A stretch of DNA of 53,264 nt from Rhodopseudomonas sp. AAP120 (GTDB lineage: Bacteria; Pseudomonadota; Alphaproteobacteria; Rhizobiales; Xanthobacteraceae). A program made the position numbers and the translations under genes. The notes under the pieces are model-generated. The model worked only from the letters and a program-made list of their open reading frames with translations. It did no database searches and was not told the DNA's origin. The first letter of the stretch is position 1, and every line of letters begins with the position of its first letter. Shown piece by piece: positions 25,751 to 34,648 of the stretch. Location of the stretch: positions 1 to 53,264 of the forward strand of contig NZ_LJIC01000126.1 of the NCBI RefSeq assembly GCF_001295845.1. Reading direction: 5' to 3'.

Positions 25751-26608
25751 TTAGCGTTGCACAAACACCAGCAGCACGCCGTTGGCCGCGCTCGGCGGCA
25801 CCACCACGCTGTTGCCCAGCGTCTTGCCGGCCGCCCCCACGGCCTGCGCAGTGGCGGCGAGGTCGCTGACCGCAATGATGAGGCCGGCGCCGCCGCGCTC
25901 CGGCACGGTGTCGAGCGCGATGCCCGGATACTGCTGCGCCAGCGTGTCGCGCGACAGGAAGACGAATTCGGCGCGATCGGATCCCGACGGCACCACGACG
26001 CTGCCATCTGGCTCGGAATATTGCTCGCCGTCGATCAGCCGCAGCATGTGCCGGGCGTCGCTCTCCGGCCGCGGCGCGGCGATCAGCACGCGCACCAGCC
26101 CGGTGGCGCCGTTGGCGTGGCTCTGCAGCTCGGGAATCCACACGGTGCCGCGGGTGTGGTGCTGACAGGCGAAGATGCGCAGCCCGGCGGGCGCCTCGGT
26201 CACCGGCCACTGGAAGATGCTGAAGCGCGCTTCGTCTTCGCCGCCGCCCGGCAGCGGCACCGGCCGGCCGAAATCGATCGGCCCGACCGCGTCGAGGCCG
26301 AGGTCACGCAGCTCGTCAGCGCCCTTGGCGGCGTCGGTGGTGGTGAAAGCAATCCGCTCGATGCCGTCGCCGCGGGCGGCGAGGAAGGCGCGGCTCGGCG
26401 CGTTGTGCTCGGTCGGGTTCAGGATGCCTAGCAGCTCGATGTAATCGTGCCCGAACATGATGGTGTAATTGCCGGAGCCGAGCGCCGGGCTGTGGGTGCC
26501 CCGCGGCGACAGCGTGAAGCCGAGCCGCTGCCAATTGGCCGCGGCGGCGTCCAGATCCTTGACCATGACCACGGCGTGATCGATTCCGACGACGTATTGC
26601 AGTGACAC
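25751..26608 (-). CDS. VOC-family (glyoxalase-like) protein
   Basis: A 285-residue protein of the vicinal-oxygen-chelate superfamily. It starts with GIDHAVVMVKDLDAAAANWQRLGF, the typical first beta-alpha-beta module with a His ligand near residue 10. It contains GNYTIMFGHDYIELLGI with the expected Glu ligand, and a second, more diverged module in the C-terminal half. The proposed GTG start at 26608 has GGGGAG upstream. The group includes dioxygenases, isomerases and resistance proteins, so no reaction is assigned. It is divergent from the FAD oxidoreductase gene, and the shared 117-bp gap may be a common promoter region. Confidence 0.82.
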   Translation of the reverse strand: MSLQYVVGIDHAVVMVKDLDAAAANWQRLGFTLSPRGTHSPALGSGNYTIMFGHDYIELLGILNPTEHNAPSRAFLAARGDGIERIAFTTTDAAKGADELRDLGLDAVGPIDFGRPVPLPGGGEDEARFSIFQWPVTEAPAGLRIFACQHHTRGTVWIPELQSHANGATGLVRVLIAAPRPESDARHMLRLIDGEQYSEPDGSVVVPSGSDRAEFVFLSRDTLAQQYPGIALDTVPERGGAGLIIAVSDLAATAQAVGAAGKTLGNSVVVPPSAANGVLLVFVQR

Positions 26609-26725
26609 GCTGGCTTTGCTCCCCAAAACTCTTGCAGAGTAGGCTAGCCAGATCGTTCCGCCGCCGCAACCCGACGCAGGTCGGAGGCGAAGCGGGCGCG
26701 ATTGAAATCGATGGAAGGACCGAGA

Positions 26726-28027
26726 ATGACTGCCGACGTGCGCTGGCCGGATTCGCTGTGGGCCGCGGTAACGCCGCCGGGACCCGATCTGCCGGAATTG
26801 CGCGGCACTGAAGCCGCCGACGTCGTGGTGATCGGCGGCGGCTTCAGCGGGCTGTCGACGGCGCTGCATCTGCGAGAGGCCGGCGTCGACGTCGCGGTGG
26901 TCGAGGCCGCCGAGCCGGGCTGGGGCGCGTCCGGCCGCAACAACGGCCAGGTGATCCCGACGCTGTCCCGGCCCGACCCGGACGACATCGTCGCCAAACA
27001 CGGCGCCGCCGGCGAGCGGCTGGTCGGACTGATCCGCGACAGTGCGTCGATCCTGTTCGACGTGGCGCGGCGCCACGGCATCGACGCCGAGCAGGAGCAG
27101 AACGGCTGGGTGCAGCCGGTGCATTCGCCCGGCCGCATCAAGATCGCCGAGCGCCGGGTTCGGCAATGGTCGAAGGTCGGCGCGCCGGTCGAGCTGCTGT
27201 CGCGCGACCAGGTGCGGGACATGCTCGGCTCGGACGCGTGGTTCGGTGGCTTCTGGAACAGGACCGGCGGCCACATCAATCCGCTGGCGCTGGCGCGCGG
27301 GCTCGCCCGTGCCGTCGTCGCGCAAGGCGGAAAAATCTTCGCGCGCTCGCCGGCGACAAGCATCGAGCGCCGCGGCGGTCGCTGGATCGTCCGGACCGCG
27401 CAGGGCGAGATCAGCGGCCGCGCGCTGGTGGTCGCCAGCAACGCCTACACCGGCGAATTCGCCAAGACGCTGGCGCCGGCGATCGCCAGCGAGGTGATGC
27501 CGGTGCGGTCGTGGCAGATGGCGACGCAGCCGCTCGGCGACAACGTGCGCAAAAGCATGATCCCGGGCCGGCAGGCGATGTCGGACACCCACGGCGAACT
27601 GATCTTCGGCCGCTTCGACGCCCGCAACCGCTTCGTCACCGGCGGCGCGATCATCCGGCCGTTCAACCAGGTCGCGACGTTGAAGGCGCGCGTCGGCAGG
27701 CGGCTGCAGAGCCTGTGGCCGCAGATCGGCGAGGTGAAGTTCGACTACGTCTGGAACGGCTTCATCGGCATGACCACCGACTACCTGCCGCACATCCACC
27801 GCCTCGGCCCCAACGCCTACGGCTGGACCGGCTGCAACGGCCGCGGCGTCGCGCTGTCGATCGCGCTGGGCGATCAGTTGTCGAAAGCGGTGCAGGGCGT
27901 GCCGGACGGCGAGCTGGCGTTGCCCTTCACCGAGCCGACGCCGATCCCGGCCAACGAACTGCTCCGCCCGTTCGCGCCGCTGATGATGGTGCTGTACCGG
28001 CATCGCGACAGCAAGGAGATCGCGTAG
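26726..28027 (+). CDS. FAD-dependent amino acid/polyamine-type oxidoreductase (DAO family)
   Basis: A 433-residue flavoenzyme of the D-amino-acid-oxidase fold. The dinucleotide-binding motif VVVIGGGFSGLSTALHL is at about residues 32-48, followed by VVEAAEPGWGASGRNNGQV. This second stretch is typical of the gamma-glutamylputrescine oxidase-like group. The C-terminal FAD motif region GPNAYGWTGCNGRGVALS is present near 370. It probably oxidises an amine or amino acid with release of ammonia. ATG 26726 was chosen for its GGAAGGA site 6 bp upstream; ATG 26711 is possible. No related pathway genes are adjacent. Confidence 0.88.
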   Translation: MTADVRWPDSLWAAVTPPGPDLPELRGTEAADVVVIGGGFSGLSTALHLREAGVDVAVVEAAEPGWGASGRNNGQVIPTLSRPDPDDIVAKHGAAGERLVGLIRDSASILFDVARRHGIDAEQEQNGWVQPVHSPGRIKIAERRVRQWSKVGAPVELLSRDQVRDMLGSDAWFGGFWNRTGGHINPLALARGLARAVVAQGGKIFARSPATSIERRGGRWIVRTAQGEISGRALVVASNAYTGEFAKTLAPAIASEVMPVRSWQMATQPLGDNVRKSMIPGRQAMSDTHGELIFGRFDARNRFVTGGAIIRPFNQVATLKARVGRRLQSLWPQIGEVKFDYVWNGFIGMTTDYLPHIHRLGPNAYGWTGCNGRGVALSIALGDQLSKAVQGVPDGELALPFTEPTPIPANELLRPFAPLMMVLYRHRDSKEIA

Positions 28028-28042
28028 TCACGCTGCCTCTCC

Positions 28043-28122
28043 GTCATTGCGAGCGAAGCGAAGCAATCCAGGGCCACGCACCGGAAGCTGGATTGCTTCG
28101 TCGCTTCGCTCCTCGCAATGAC
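28043..28122 (-). repeat. GTCATTGCGAGG palindromic repeat, copy 3 (inverted)
   Basis: Same family as copies 1 and 2 but reversed: it starts GTCATTGCGAGCGAAGCGAA and ends TCGCTCCTCGCAATGAC. It follows the FAD oxidoreductase gene and precedes the convergent ATC-hydrolase gene. Confidence 0.85.
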
Positions 28123-28203
28123 GAGGTTCACGGTGTCATTTCAGGGATCGAATATACGGCAGGCTCTCACGTGCCCGGCAGGTCCCGCCAATGCCACGCC
28201 CGC

Positions 28204-28689
28204 TTACTTCTTAGCGGCCGCTTTGACCTGGTAGCGGAAGTCGCAGCATTGGCCGTCCGACATCAGCGTACGCGTGCGGGTCAGCTCGACGCGGGGATCG
28301 TAGCCTTCGATGAAACCGTGGTCCCGGTTGCACGAGAGCAGGTGTCCGATCTCCCCCAGCCCCATGTCGCGATACATTTCGGCGTAGCGACAACGATGGA
28401 CGTCGTAACTGAAGCCGGTATCGTCCGCGCGCAGGACCTCGACCTCCAGGGCGTCGTCCTGCGTCCACAGCTTCTGCAACTCCACGAAGCTGCGGATATC
28501 CGCTCCGCCCGGCTCGCGCGCCGCGCATTCGCGGCCCGCCTCGACGGCGGTCTTGGCAATCGCCTCGCCGATCAGCGATTGAGCCCGGTCCTTGCCCAGA
28601 TGCGCGCACAGCGTTTCGTAGATCGGCTTGATGATGCCGGCTTCGATCCGCCGGCGGGCGAGGATGCCGAGTTCTTCTTCCGCGCTCAT
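28204..28689 (-). CDS. L-2-amino-thiazoline-4-carboxylate hydrolase family protein
   Basis: A 161-residue protein that I recognise as the ATC-hydrolase family. It is helical in the first half and then has the conserved stretch VHRCRYAEMYRDMGLGEIGHLLSCNRD (Cys100, Cys120), shown here only as landmarks, and GQCCDFRY near 146-153. Family members open the thiazoline ring of L-2-amino-thiazoline-4-carboxylate to N-carbamoyl-cysteine, but the family is broad. From memory the position before CDFR is usually His; here it is Cys, so specificity may differ. The start overlaps the stop of the amidase gene by 4 bp, so the two are coupled. It is the last gene of the binding protein-amidase-hydrolase operon. 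Confidence 0.78.
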   Translation of the reverse strand: MSAEEELGILARRRIEAGIIKPIYETLCAHLGKDRAQSLIGEAIAKTAVEAGRECAAREPGGADIRSFVELQKLWTQDDALEVEVLRADDTGFSYDVHRCRYAEMYRDMGLGEIGHLLSCNRDHGFIEGYDPRVELTRTRTLMSDGQCCDFRYQVKAAAKK

Positions 28690-29408
28690 GATGAAGCCAA
28701 TTCCGCAGCGGGGAGTCGTTCCAGGACCTCGAGCAGTGCCGCACTCTCGGCCACCGCACCAAACACGCCGCTCTTCTTGATCAGCAGCTGAATGGCTGCC
28801 TCATGCACGGCTTCGAAGCAGGCCCCGGTGCCGTCCGACAGCGTCAGGCAGTCAAAGCCACGGTCGAGCGCCTCGCGCACATTGGTGTGGATGCAGCAGT
28901 CGGTCGTGAGCCCGGTCAGGATCAGGTTGGTGATGGCTCGCTCACGCAGATACTTTTCGATATCGGTGAAGCCGAACGCGCCATAGGAGGGCTTGTCGAA
29001 CACCGGCTCTCCATCGAGCGGAGCGAGCTCCGGGATGATCTGCCAGCACTCGGCACCTTCGATCAGATAGCGCCCTTTCGGGCCCTCGTCACCGACTGCT
29101 ACGCCTTTGCCGTCGATGCCGCGCCAAAGTCGATGCGGCTGCACGTCCGAGAGGTCCGGCTTGAACGTCTCGCGGGTGTGGATCACCGGCAGGCCGATCG
29201 CGCGGCAGGCTTCGAGAACGCGAGCGATGACCGGGATCGGTCGCCGCAGGGCGGAGAGGTCGAAGCCGAACTGGTGCATGTAACCACCCTCGGCGCAGAA
29301 ATCGCCCTGCACATCGATGACGAGTAGGGCGGTGTTGTGCGTCGTCAGCGCGCCGTGAAGCGGAAACGGATAGGGCGTGGAGTTCAGCTTCGGGGCGACG
29401 CCGGTCAT
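28686..29408 (-). CDS. isochorismatase-like cysteine hydrolase (biuret-hydrolase-like amidase)
   Basis: A 240-residue cysteine amidohydrolase. The catalytic triad is visible as Asp32 (LLVIDVQGDF), Lys139 (FDKPSYGAF) and Cys172 (TTDCCIHTNVREA). The opening PYPFPLHGALTTHNTALLVI and the GGYMHQFGFDL stretch resemble the biuret hydrolase / N-carbamoylsarcosine hydrolase branch, which cleaves ureido or carbamoyl amides. ATG 29408 overlaps the upstream binding-protein stop (ATGA). With the ATC-hydrolase-family gene next door, a plausible role is removal of a carbamoyl group from N-carbamoyl-cysteine or a similar compound. Biuret or another ureide is the main alternative. Confidence 0.82.
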   Translation of the reverse strand: MTGVAPKLNSTPYPFPLHGALTTHNTALLVIDVQGDFCAEGGYMHQFGFDLSALRRPIPVIARVLEACRAIGLPVIHTRETFKPDLSDVQPHRLWRGIDGKGVAVGDEGPKGRYLIEGAECWQIIPELAPLDGEPVFDKPSYGAFGFTDIEKYLRERAITNLILTGLTTDCCIHTNVREALDRGFDCLTLSDGTGACFEAVHEAAIQLLIKKSGVFGAVAESAALLEVLERLPAAELASS

Positions 29409-31003
29409 TTCTGCACCCACAGGTCATGCCAGCTGCTGGAGGGCCAACGTGGCGTATTGCGGTCATTGCGAAGTTTTTTGTTAGTGACCGTGATGAACTC
29501 GCGGTCGGTCGCCATCCACACGGGCACCTGCGTGTTGGCCAGCTTCACGAACTCGGTATAGAGCTGCTTGCGCACTTGGGGATTGAGTTCGATCGCTGCC
29601 TTGTCGATGATCTGATCGATCTCGGCATCCTGCCAGCCCCACTGGTTAGTCCAGGGCGCGCCTTTGGTGGCACCGGAGCGATACCAGACCGTCGTGCTGA
29701 CCGCCGGATCGCTCCTGTACTGGTGACGTCCGGTCGCCAGGTCGAAATTCCAGTCGCGGTAGACGTCGGAGAGGAATCCCGCTGCATCTCGCGGCACGAG
29801 TTCGACCTGAATGCCGACCTCGGTCAGGGACTGCTGGATGAAGGTTGCGAAAGAACTGACATCCTCGCCCCACGGCGCGGGCAGCAGTCGAAGTTTGAAG
29901 CGCTGGCCGTTGGTGCGCGGATATCCGGCCTCGTCCAGCAGCTTGTTGGCGAGCGCGACGTCGTATTTCAGATCCGGCGCGCCGGGCACGAAGAAGTCCG
30001 AAGACTGAGGGATCGGGCCTTGTCCGCGTTTGCCGAAGCCGTAAAGCAGGTTCTCGATGAAGAAATCAGTGTTGATGGCGTGAATGATGGCACGCCGCAC
30101 GCGAATATCGGACAGCTCCTTGCGGCGGAAGTTGAACTCCACCGTGTTCTGCACTGCGTTGCCTTCATTGCCCTTGGTGGAGACGTTGAAGTCCTTGTGC
30201 CCGCGAAGCCGATTGATGTCCGACAACGTCAGCGACGTATAAGCGCTGAGGTCCACCGACCCGCTTTCCAGGGCCATCGCCGCCGCCGATTTGTCGGGGA
30301 TGAACTTCCATACGATGCGGTCGAGATAGGGGAAGCCCTGGCGCCAGTAGTCCGGATTGCGGTCGGCGATGATGTACTGACCGCGCTCGTATTTCACGAA
30401 CTTGAACGGGCCGGTGCCGATCGGCTCGATGTTCGCCGGATTGTCGAGAACGTTGGTGCCCTCATAGACGTGCTTCGGCGCGATATACCCGAGGTCCGGC
30501 AATGCGCGCAGCAGCAGGTCCAGCGGCATCGGTTCGGAATACTGGAACACGGCCGTGTGCGCATCAGGTGTTTCAACCGCCTGCAGGCTCCGCTGCAAGG
30601 TCGAGCCATAGTTCAAGTACTTCTTCCAGAGCTCCATCGCGGTGTACTGGACATCTGCCGACGTGAAGGGCTTGCCATCGTGCCACTTCACGTTCTCACG
30701 CAGGGTGAAGGTGATCGTCTTGCCGTCGGCCGACGTTTTCCAGGCGGTCGCCAGCACGCCGACGGGCTTGCCGGCGCTGTCCAGATCCACCAGCGGCTCG
30801 ACGATCTTGCTGCCGACCAGATACACGTCGACCGACGCCCGGATCGCCGGGTTGAGGATGCGTTGCTCCGCATTCATGTGAACGTTGACCACCCCGCCCC
30901 GGAGGGGGGCGTCCTCGGCCAGAACGACGCGGGGCTGCGCCGCGACGAGCGCAGCCAATGCGACCGACGACAGGAACGTGCGCCGGGAAACGAGCGGTTG
31001 CAT
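29405..31003 (-). CDS. peptide-type (family 5) ABC substrate-binding protein, copy A
   Basis: A 532-residue periplasmic binding protein of the DppA/OppA/NikA class, with a Tat-type signal SRRTFLSSVALAALVAAQ at residues 7-24. The open frame reaches 31147, but ATG 31003 places the signal at the N-terminus. It is colinear over its full length with the binding protein at 35651-37267, sharing many identical stretches (KYERGQYIIADRN, FNFRRKELSDIRVRRAI, STTVWYRSG, GAPWTNQWGW). It has no permease in its own operon and probably uses the permease at 32194-35626. It heads the operon with the amidase and ATC-hydrolase genes and is divergent from a LysR gene. Confidence 0.9.
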   Translation of the reverse strand: MQPLVSRRTFLSSVALAALVAAQPRVVLAEDAPLRGGVVNVHMNAEQRILNPAIRASVDVYLVGSKIVEPLVDLDSAGKPVGVLATAWKTSADGKTITFTLRENVKWHDGKPFTSADVQYTAMELWKKYLNYGSTLQRSLQAVETPDAHTAVFQYSEPMPLDLLLRALPDLGYIAPKHVYEGTNVLDNPANIEPIGTGPFKFVKYERGQYIIADRNPDYWRQGFPYLDRIVWKFIPDKSAAAMALESGSVDLSAYTSLTLSDINRLRGHKDFNVSTKGNEGNAVQNTVEFNFRRKELSDIRVRRAIIHAINTDFFIENLLYGFGKRGQGPIPQSSDFFVPGAPDLKYDVALANKLLDEAGYPRTNGQRFKLRLLPAPWGEDVSSFATFIQQSLTEVGIQVELVPRDAAGFLSDVYRDWNFDLATGRHQYRSDPAVSTTVWYRSGATKGAPWTNQWGWQDAEIDQIIDKAAIELNPQVRKQLYTEFVKLANTQVPVWMATDREFITVTNKKLRNDRNTPRWPSSSWHDLWVQK

Positions 31004-31158
31004 CTTCAAGGTTCGACTCCGTTGGCGAATGCGGCTGGGCGAGGGCCGGCAAGCTACTTGCCGGGGCAATTTTCGAGCCGCCGCAGGGCGGTGGGCGCAA
31101 TGGGCGAGGAGAATGGTTTGCTGCTCTCCGCGCCCCGCGTAGTTCAATTTTTCTCACA

Positions 31159-31185
31159 TTAATTCAGCTTAAACGCTGGAATTAA
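31159..31185. promoter_or_regulatory. imperfect palindrome, probable LysR-regulator site
   Basis: Arms TTAATTCAGC and GCTGGAATTAA face each other across TTAAAC in an AT-rich gap between the divergent binding-protein (copy A) and LysR genes. Dyads of this kind are where LysR-type regulators usually bind. It lies 156 bp from the binding-protein start and 52 bp from the regulator start. Confidence 0.5.
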
Positions 31186-31236
31186 ACCGTCAACGGGCTA
31201 TTTATATGAGAATTATTCAATATATGAGGAATGACT

Positions 31237-32127
31237 ATGAGCGAGCGGGACGAGCCGCCGTTGACCTCGGTGCGGGCCTTCGAGGCTGTCGCACGGCTCG
31301 GCGGAGCCACCGCCGCCGCCCGAGAGCTGGGGGTATCGCCGTCGGCGATCAGCCATCAGCTTGCGTTGCTCGATGATTTCATGCGTCAGCCTCTGACCCG
31401 GCGGCAGGGGCGCGGCCTCATCCTGACCGACGCCGGACGCGAATACTTCCGCTCGGTCCGCACGGCTTTCGCGGTGCTGCGCGGCGCGACCGACCAATTG
31501 CGCGAGGGCAGCCGGAGCACGCAGGTTCGGCTCGGCGTGATCCCGCTGTTCGCGCGCGCCTGGCTGTTCCGCAACATGCAGGAGTTCCTGGACCAGAACC
31601 CCAGCATCGACCTCAACGTCTCGTACACCCACCATCGCAACTACGTCAGCGACTCGGCGGATCTCTCGGTTCGTTTCGGCGATGGCAATTGGAAAGGATA
31701 CGAGGCTCACCGGATTTTGTCCGGCGCGATGGCTGCGTTCTGCAGTCCGGCGTACCTGGCCCTGCACCCGGACGTGGCGACGGATCCGAAGCTACTTCAG
31801 AACTACGCACTGATCCACGATCAGGATCGCGCCGGCTGGCAGCAGTGGTGGGACATGCACAGCGTCGAGGGCGAGCCGCCCAACGGGCTGCTGGTCGAGG
31901 ATGGCAATCTCGCGTTACAGGCGGCGCTGGAGGGGCTGGGCATCGCGCTGCTGCGCCCCTCGCTTGTCGATGTGTTCGCCCGCGAGGGACGCCTGCTCCG
32001 GCTTTTCGATCCTGTGCTGGAGGACGGCCGGGACTACTACCTCTGTCATCTCGTCGAGCAGCCGTTGTCCGAGGCGGAGGGACGACTCGTTCGCTGGATC
32101 GTCGATCGCTGCCGGCATTCCCGCTAG
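31237..32127 (+). CDS. LysR-family transcriptional regulator (GcvA-like)
   Basis: A 296-residue LysR-type regulator. The winged helix-turn-helix is at residues about 6-64 (SVRAFEAVARLGGATAAARELGVS, here cited as a landmark region, then SAISHQLALLDD). The effector domain follows at about 90-293, with GLGIALLRPSLVD near 230. The start ATG 31237 has GAGGA 6 bp upstream; ATG 31231 would be too close to it. Its divergent position and the palindrome at 31159-31185 suggest that it controls the binding protein-amidase-hydrolase operon and itself. The inducer may be a sulfur compound or N-acylated cysteine derivative, but that is inference. Confidence 0.9.
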   Translation: MSERDEPPLTSVRAFEAVARLGGATAAARELGVSPSAISHQLALLDDFMRQPLTRRQGRGLILTDAGREYFRSVRTAFAVLRGATDQLREGSRSTQVRLGVIPLFARAWLFRNMQEFLDQNPSIDLNVSYTHHRNYVSDSADLSVRFGDGNWKGYEAHRILSGAMAAFCSPAYLALHPDVATDPKLLQNYALIHDQDRAGWQQWWDMHSVEGEPPNGLLVEDGNLALQAALEGLGIALLRPSLVDVFAREGRLLRLFDPVLEDGRDYYLCHLVEQPLSEAEGRLVRWIVDRCRHSR

Positions 32128-32193
32128 GGGGCGACGCCGGGTGGTGTCGATCGTGCCCGGCTCCGCCGTCCGGAGCGTTGCAGCGTATCGGAG

Positions 32194-33816
32194 CTACGCC
32201 TGAACGTGACTCCGCGCGAAGTCGCCGCCGGGAACAGAGGCGAGCAGCGCCTGAGTATATGGATGCTTCGGCGCGTTGAACACTTCGCCGGCCGGGCCGT
32301 GCTCGACGACTGCGCCGTCCTTCATCACCGCGACGAGGTCGCAGATCTGTGCGGCGACGCGCAAATCGTGGGTGATGAAGATGATCGACAGGCCGAGCTG
32401 CTCGCGCAAGCCGGTGAGCAGCTTTAGCACCTGGGCCTGCACCGAGACGTCGAGCGCTGACACCGCTTCGTCGGCGATCAGCACGTCCGGCTTCAGCGCC
32501 AGTGCGCGGGCGAGGCCAATGCGCTGGCGCTGGCCGCCGGAAAATTCGTGCGGCAGCCGGTCGCCGGCTGACGGATCGAGCCCGACCAGTTCGAACAGTT
32601 TGCGTGCCTCGGCGATCGCCTGCTTGCGCGGCGTGCCGTGGATGATCGGGCCCTGCGCGACGAGTTCCTCGGCCTTGTGGCGCGGATTGAGCGAGGCGAA
32701 CGGGTCCTGAAACACCATCTGCATGTGGCGCGTGGCGCGGCGGACCTCGTCGCGCGGCATCGTCGCCCAGTCGCGACCCTCGAGCAGGATCGAGCCCGAA
32801 TCCGGATCGAGCAGTCGGATGATGCAGCGCGCCAGCGTCGACTTGCCGGAGCCGGATTCGCCGACGATGCCGAGCGTCGCGCCCTTCGGCAGCTTCAGCG
32901 ACACCGACTTCACCGCCTCGGTGACGCGCGCGCCGCGGCCGAGGAATCCGCCGGTGCGGAAGGTCTTCGAGACGTTGTCGATGCTCAGGATGGTGTCGCC
33001 GCCGAACGGCCGCGGCGGCGGCGCGGTCAGCGGCGGCACTGCGGCGATCAGTTGCCGCGTATAGGGATGCTGCGGCCGCTGCAGCACGTCGTCGGCTTTG
33101 CCTTGTTCGACGATCTGGCCATGCTGCATCACCACGACGCGGTCGGCGATCTCGGCGACGACGCCGAAATCATGGGTGATGAACAGCACCGCGGTGTTGC
33201 GCCGGCTCTGCAACTCGCGGATCAAATGCAGGATCTGCGCCTGCGTGGTGACGTCGAGCGCGGTGGTCGGCTCGTCGGCGATCAAGAGCTTCGGATCGAG
33301 CGCAAGCGCCATCGCGATCATCGCGCGCTGGCGCTGGCCGCCGGAGAGCTCGTGCGGATAAGCGCCGGCGGCGCGCGCCGGATCGGGAATGCGCACGTCG
33401 GTGAGTAGCGTCAGCACCTTGGCCTTGATGTCGCGCTTGGACAGATCGGTGTGGATCGAGAACATCTCGCCGATCTGGTCGCCGATGGTCCGCAGCGGAT
33501 TGAGCGCGGTCATCGGCTCCTGGAACACCATGGCGATGCCGGCGCCGCGCACCTGGCGCATCTCGGCAGCGCTGGCCTTCGCCAGATCACGGCCCTCGAA
33601 CAGCACGCGGCCGCCGCCGAGCGCGACGCCGCCGGGCAGCAGCTGCATCACGGCGTTGGCCATGATCGATTTGCCGGAGCCGCTTTCGCCGACGACGCAG
33701 AGGATTTCGCCGGGCGCGATCGACAGCGAGGCGCCCTGCACCGCGTGCGAGCGGTCGGCGCCGGCGGGGAGGCGGACGCTGAGCTTGTCCAGCGTGAGAA
33801 CTGCGGGCGCGGTCAT
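32194..33816 (-). CDS. peptide-type ABC transporter ATPase, two fused domains (DppD-DppF type)
   Basis: A 540-residue protein carrying two complete ATPase domains in one chain. Domain 1 (about 5-255) has Walker A GESGSGKS at 43-50, signature [15 protein letters not shown] and Walker B LLIADEPTTALD. Domain 2 (about 275-535) has [29 protein letters not shown] and VLIADEAVSALD. Each ends with the oligopeptide-type C-terminal motif near YTRQL/YTQALLAS. It energises the permeases at 33813-35626. Its start overlaps the upstream permease stop. The upstream open frame to 33924 lies inside that permease gene and was not used. Confidence 0.92.
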   Translation of the reverse strand: MTAPAVLTLDKLSVRLPAGADRSHAVQGASLSIAPGEILCVVGESGSGKSIMANAVMQLLPGGVALGGGRVLFEGRDLAKASAAEMRQVRGAGIAMVFQEPMTALNPLRTIGDQIGEMFSIHTDLSKRDIKAKVLTLLTDVRIPDPARAAGAYPHELSGGQRQRAMIAMALALDPKLLIADEPTTALDVTTQAQILHLIRELQSRRNTAVLFITHDFGVVAEIADRVVVMQHGQIVEQGKADDVLQRPQHPYTRQLIAAVPPLTAPPPRPFGGDTILSIDNVSKTFRTGGFLGRGARVTEAVKSVSLKLPKGATLGIVGESGSGKSTLARCIIRLLDPDSGSILLEGRDWATMPRDEVRRATRHMQMVFQDPFASLNPRHKAEELVAQGPIIHGTPRKQAIAEARKLFELVGLDPSAGDRLPHEFSGGQRQRIGLARALALKPDVLIADEAVSALDVSVQAQVLKLLTGLREQLGLSIIFITHDLRVAAQICDLVAVMKDGAVVEHGPAGEVFNAPKHPYTQALLASVPGGDFARSHVQA

Positions 33817-34643
33817 CGGCCCTTCAGCCTCGGGTTGAGCGCGTCGTTGAGGCCCTGGCCGACCAGCGACACCGCCAGCACGGTGATCAGGATGGCGATG
33901 CCCGGGATCGCCGAGACGTACCACTGCACGCGCAGCACGTCGCGGCCGAGCCCGATCAGATTGCCCCAGGAGGCGACGTTGGGATCGGACAGCCGCAGGA
34001 ACGCCAGCGCGCTCTCCAGCAGGATCGCCACCGCCATCACCACACTGGCATAGACGATCACCGGCGGCAGCGCGTTGGGCAGGATCTCGCCGAGGATCAG
34101 CTGCAGGTCCTTCATCCCGAGCGTGCGGCCGGCCTGGACGAACTCACGATTACGCAAGCTGAGGAATTCGGCGCGCGTCAGCCGCGCCGGCGCAGGCCAC
34201 GACACGATGCCGACCGCGATCGTCACCGTAGCCAGCGTCGAGCCGAACACCGCGACCAGCACCAATAGCAGCACGAAATTCGGCAGGATCTGGAACGCCT
34301 CGGTGATCCGCATCAGCACGGTGTCGACCCAGCCGCCGAAGTAACCGGCGAAGGCGCCGATCAGGACGCCGATGACGATCGCGATCACGGTCGCGGCGCC
34401 GCCGATCAAGAGCGCGATCCGCGCGCCGTAGAACACCTGCGCGGCGATGTCGCGGCCGGAATTATCGGTGCCGAGCAGGAAACGCGGATTGCTGAATGGC
34501 CAGATCAGTGGCCGGCCGGCGAGCGCGAGCGGATCGCGCGGATAGAGCCAGCCGGCGCTGATCGCCATGCCGATCACCAGCAGCAGCAGGATCAGGCCGA
34601 CAATTGCGGCCGGGCTGCGGAAGTAGCGCTTGATCGCGTCCAT
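33813..34643 (-). CDS. peptide-type ABC transporter permease (DppC-like)
   Basis: A 276-residue permease with about five to six membrane helices. The N-terminal SPAAIVGLILLLLVIGMAIS helix and a DppC-type conserved NSGRD stretch (GTDNSGRDIAAQVFYG, residues about 66-82) are present. The ATPase-contact loop is VQAGRTLGMKDLQLILGEIL. ATG 34643 was chosen; a GTG directly before it (34646) is equally possible. It overlaps the ATPase gene by 4 bp and follows the DppB-like gene within 2-6 bp, so all subunits are co-translated. Confidence 0.92.
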   Translation of the reverse strand: MDAIKRYFRSPAAIVGLILLLLVIGMAISAGWLYPRDPLALAGRPLIWPFSNPRFLLGTDNSGRDIAAQVFYGARIALLIGGAATVIAIVIGVLIGAFAGYFGGWVDTVLMRITEAFQILPNFVLLLVLVAVFGSTLATVTIAVGIVSWPAPARLTRAEFLSLRNREFVQAGRTLGMKDLQLILGEILPNALPPVIVYASVVMAVAILLESALAFLRLSDPNVASWGNLIGLGRDVLRVQWYVSAIPGIAILITVLAVSLVGQGLNDALNPRLKGR

Positions 34644-34648
34644 CACGC

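Noticed and set aside
25751-28003. A single 750-residue minus-strand protein ending in the VOC domain
   Set aside because: Only the last 285 residues look like a protein family; the rest is antisense to the FAD oxidoreductase. The gene was trimmed to GTG 26608.
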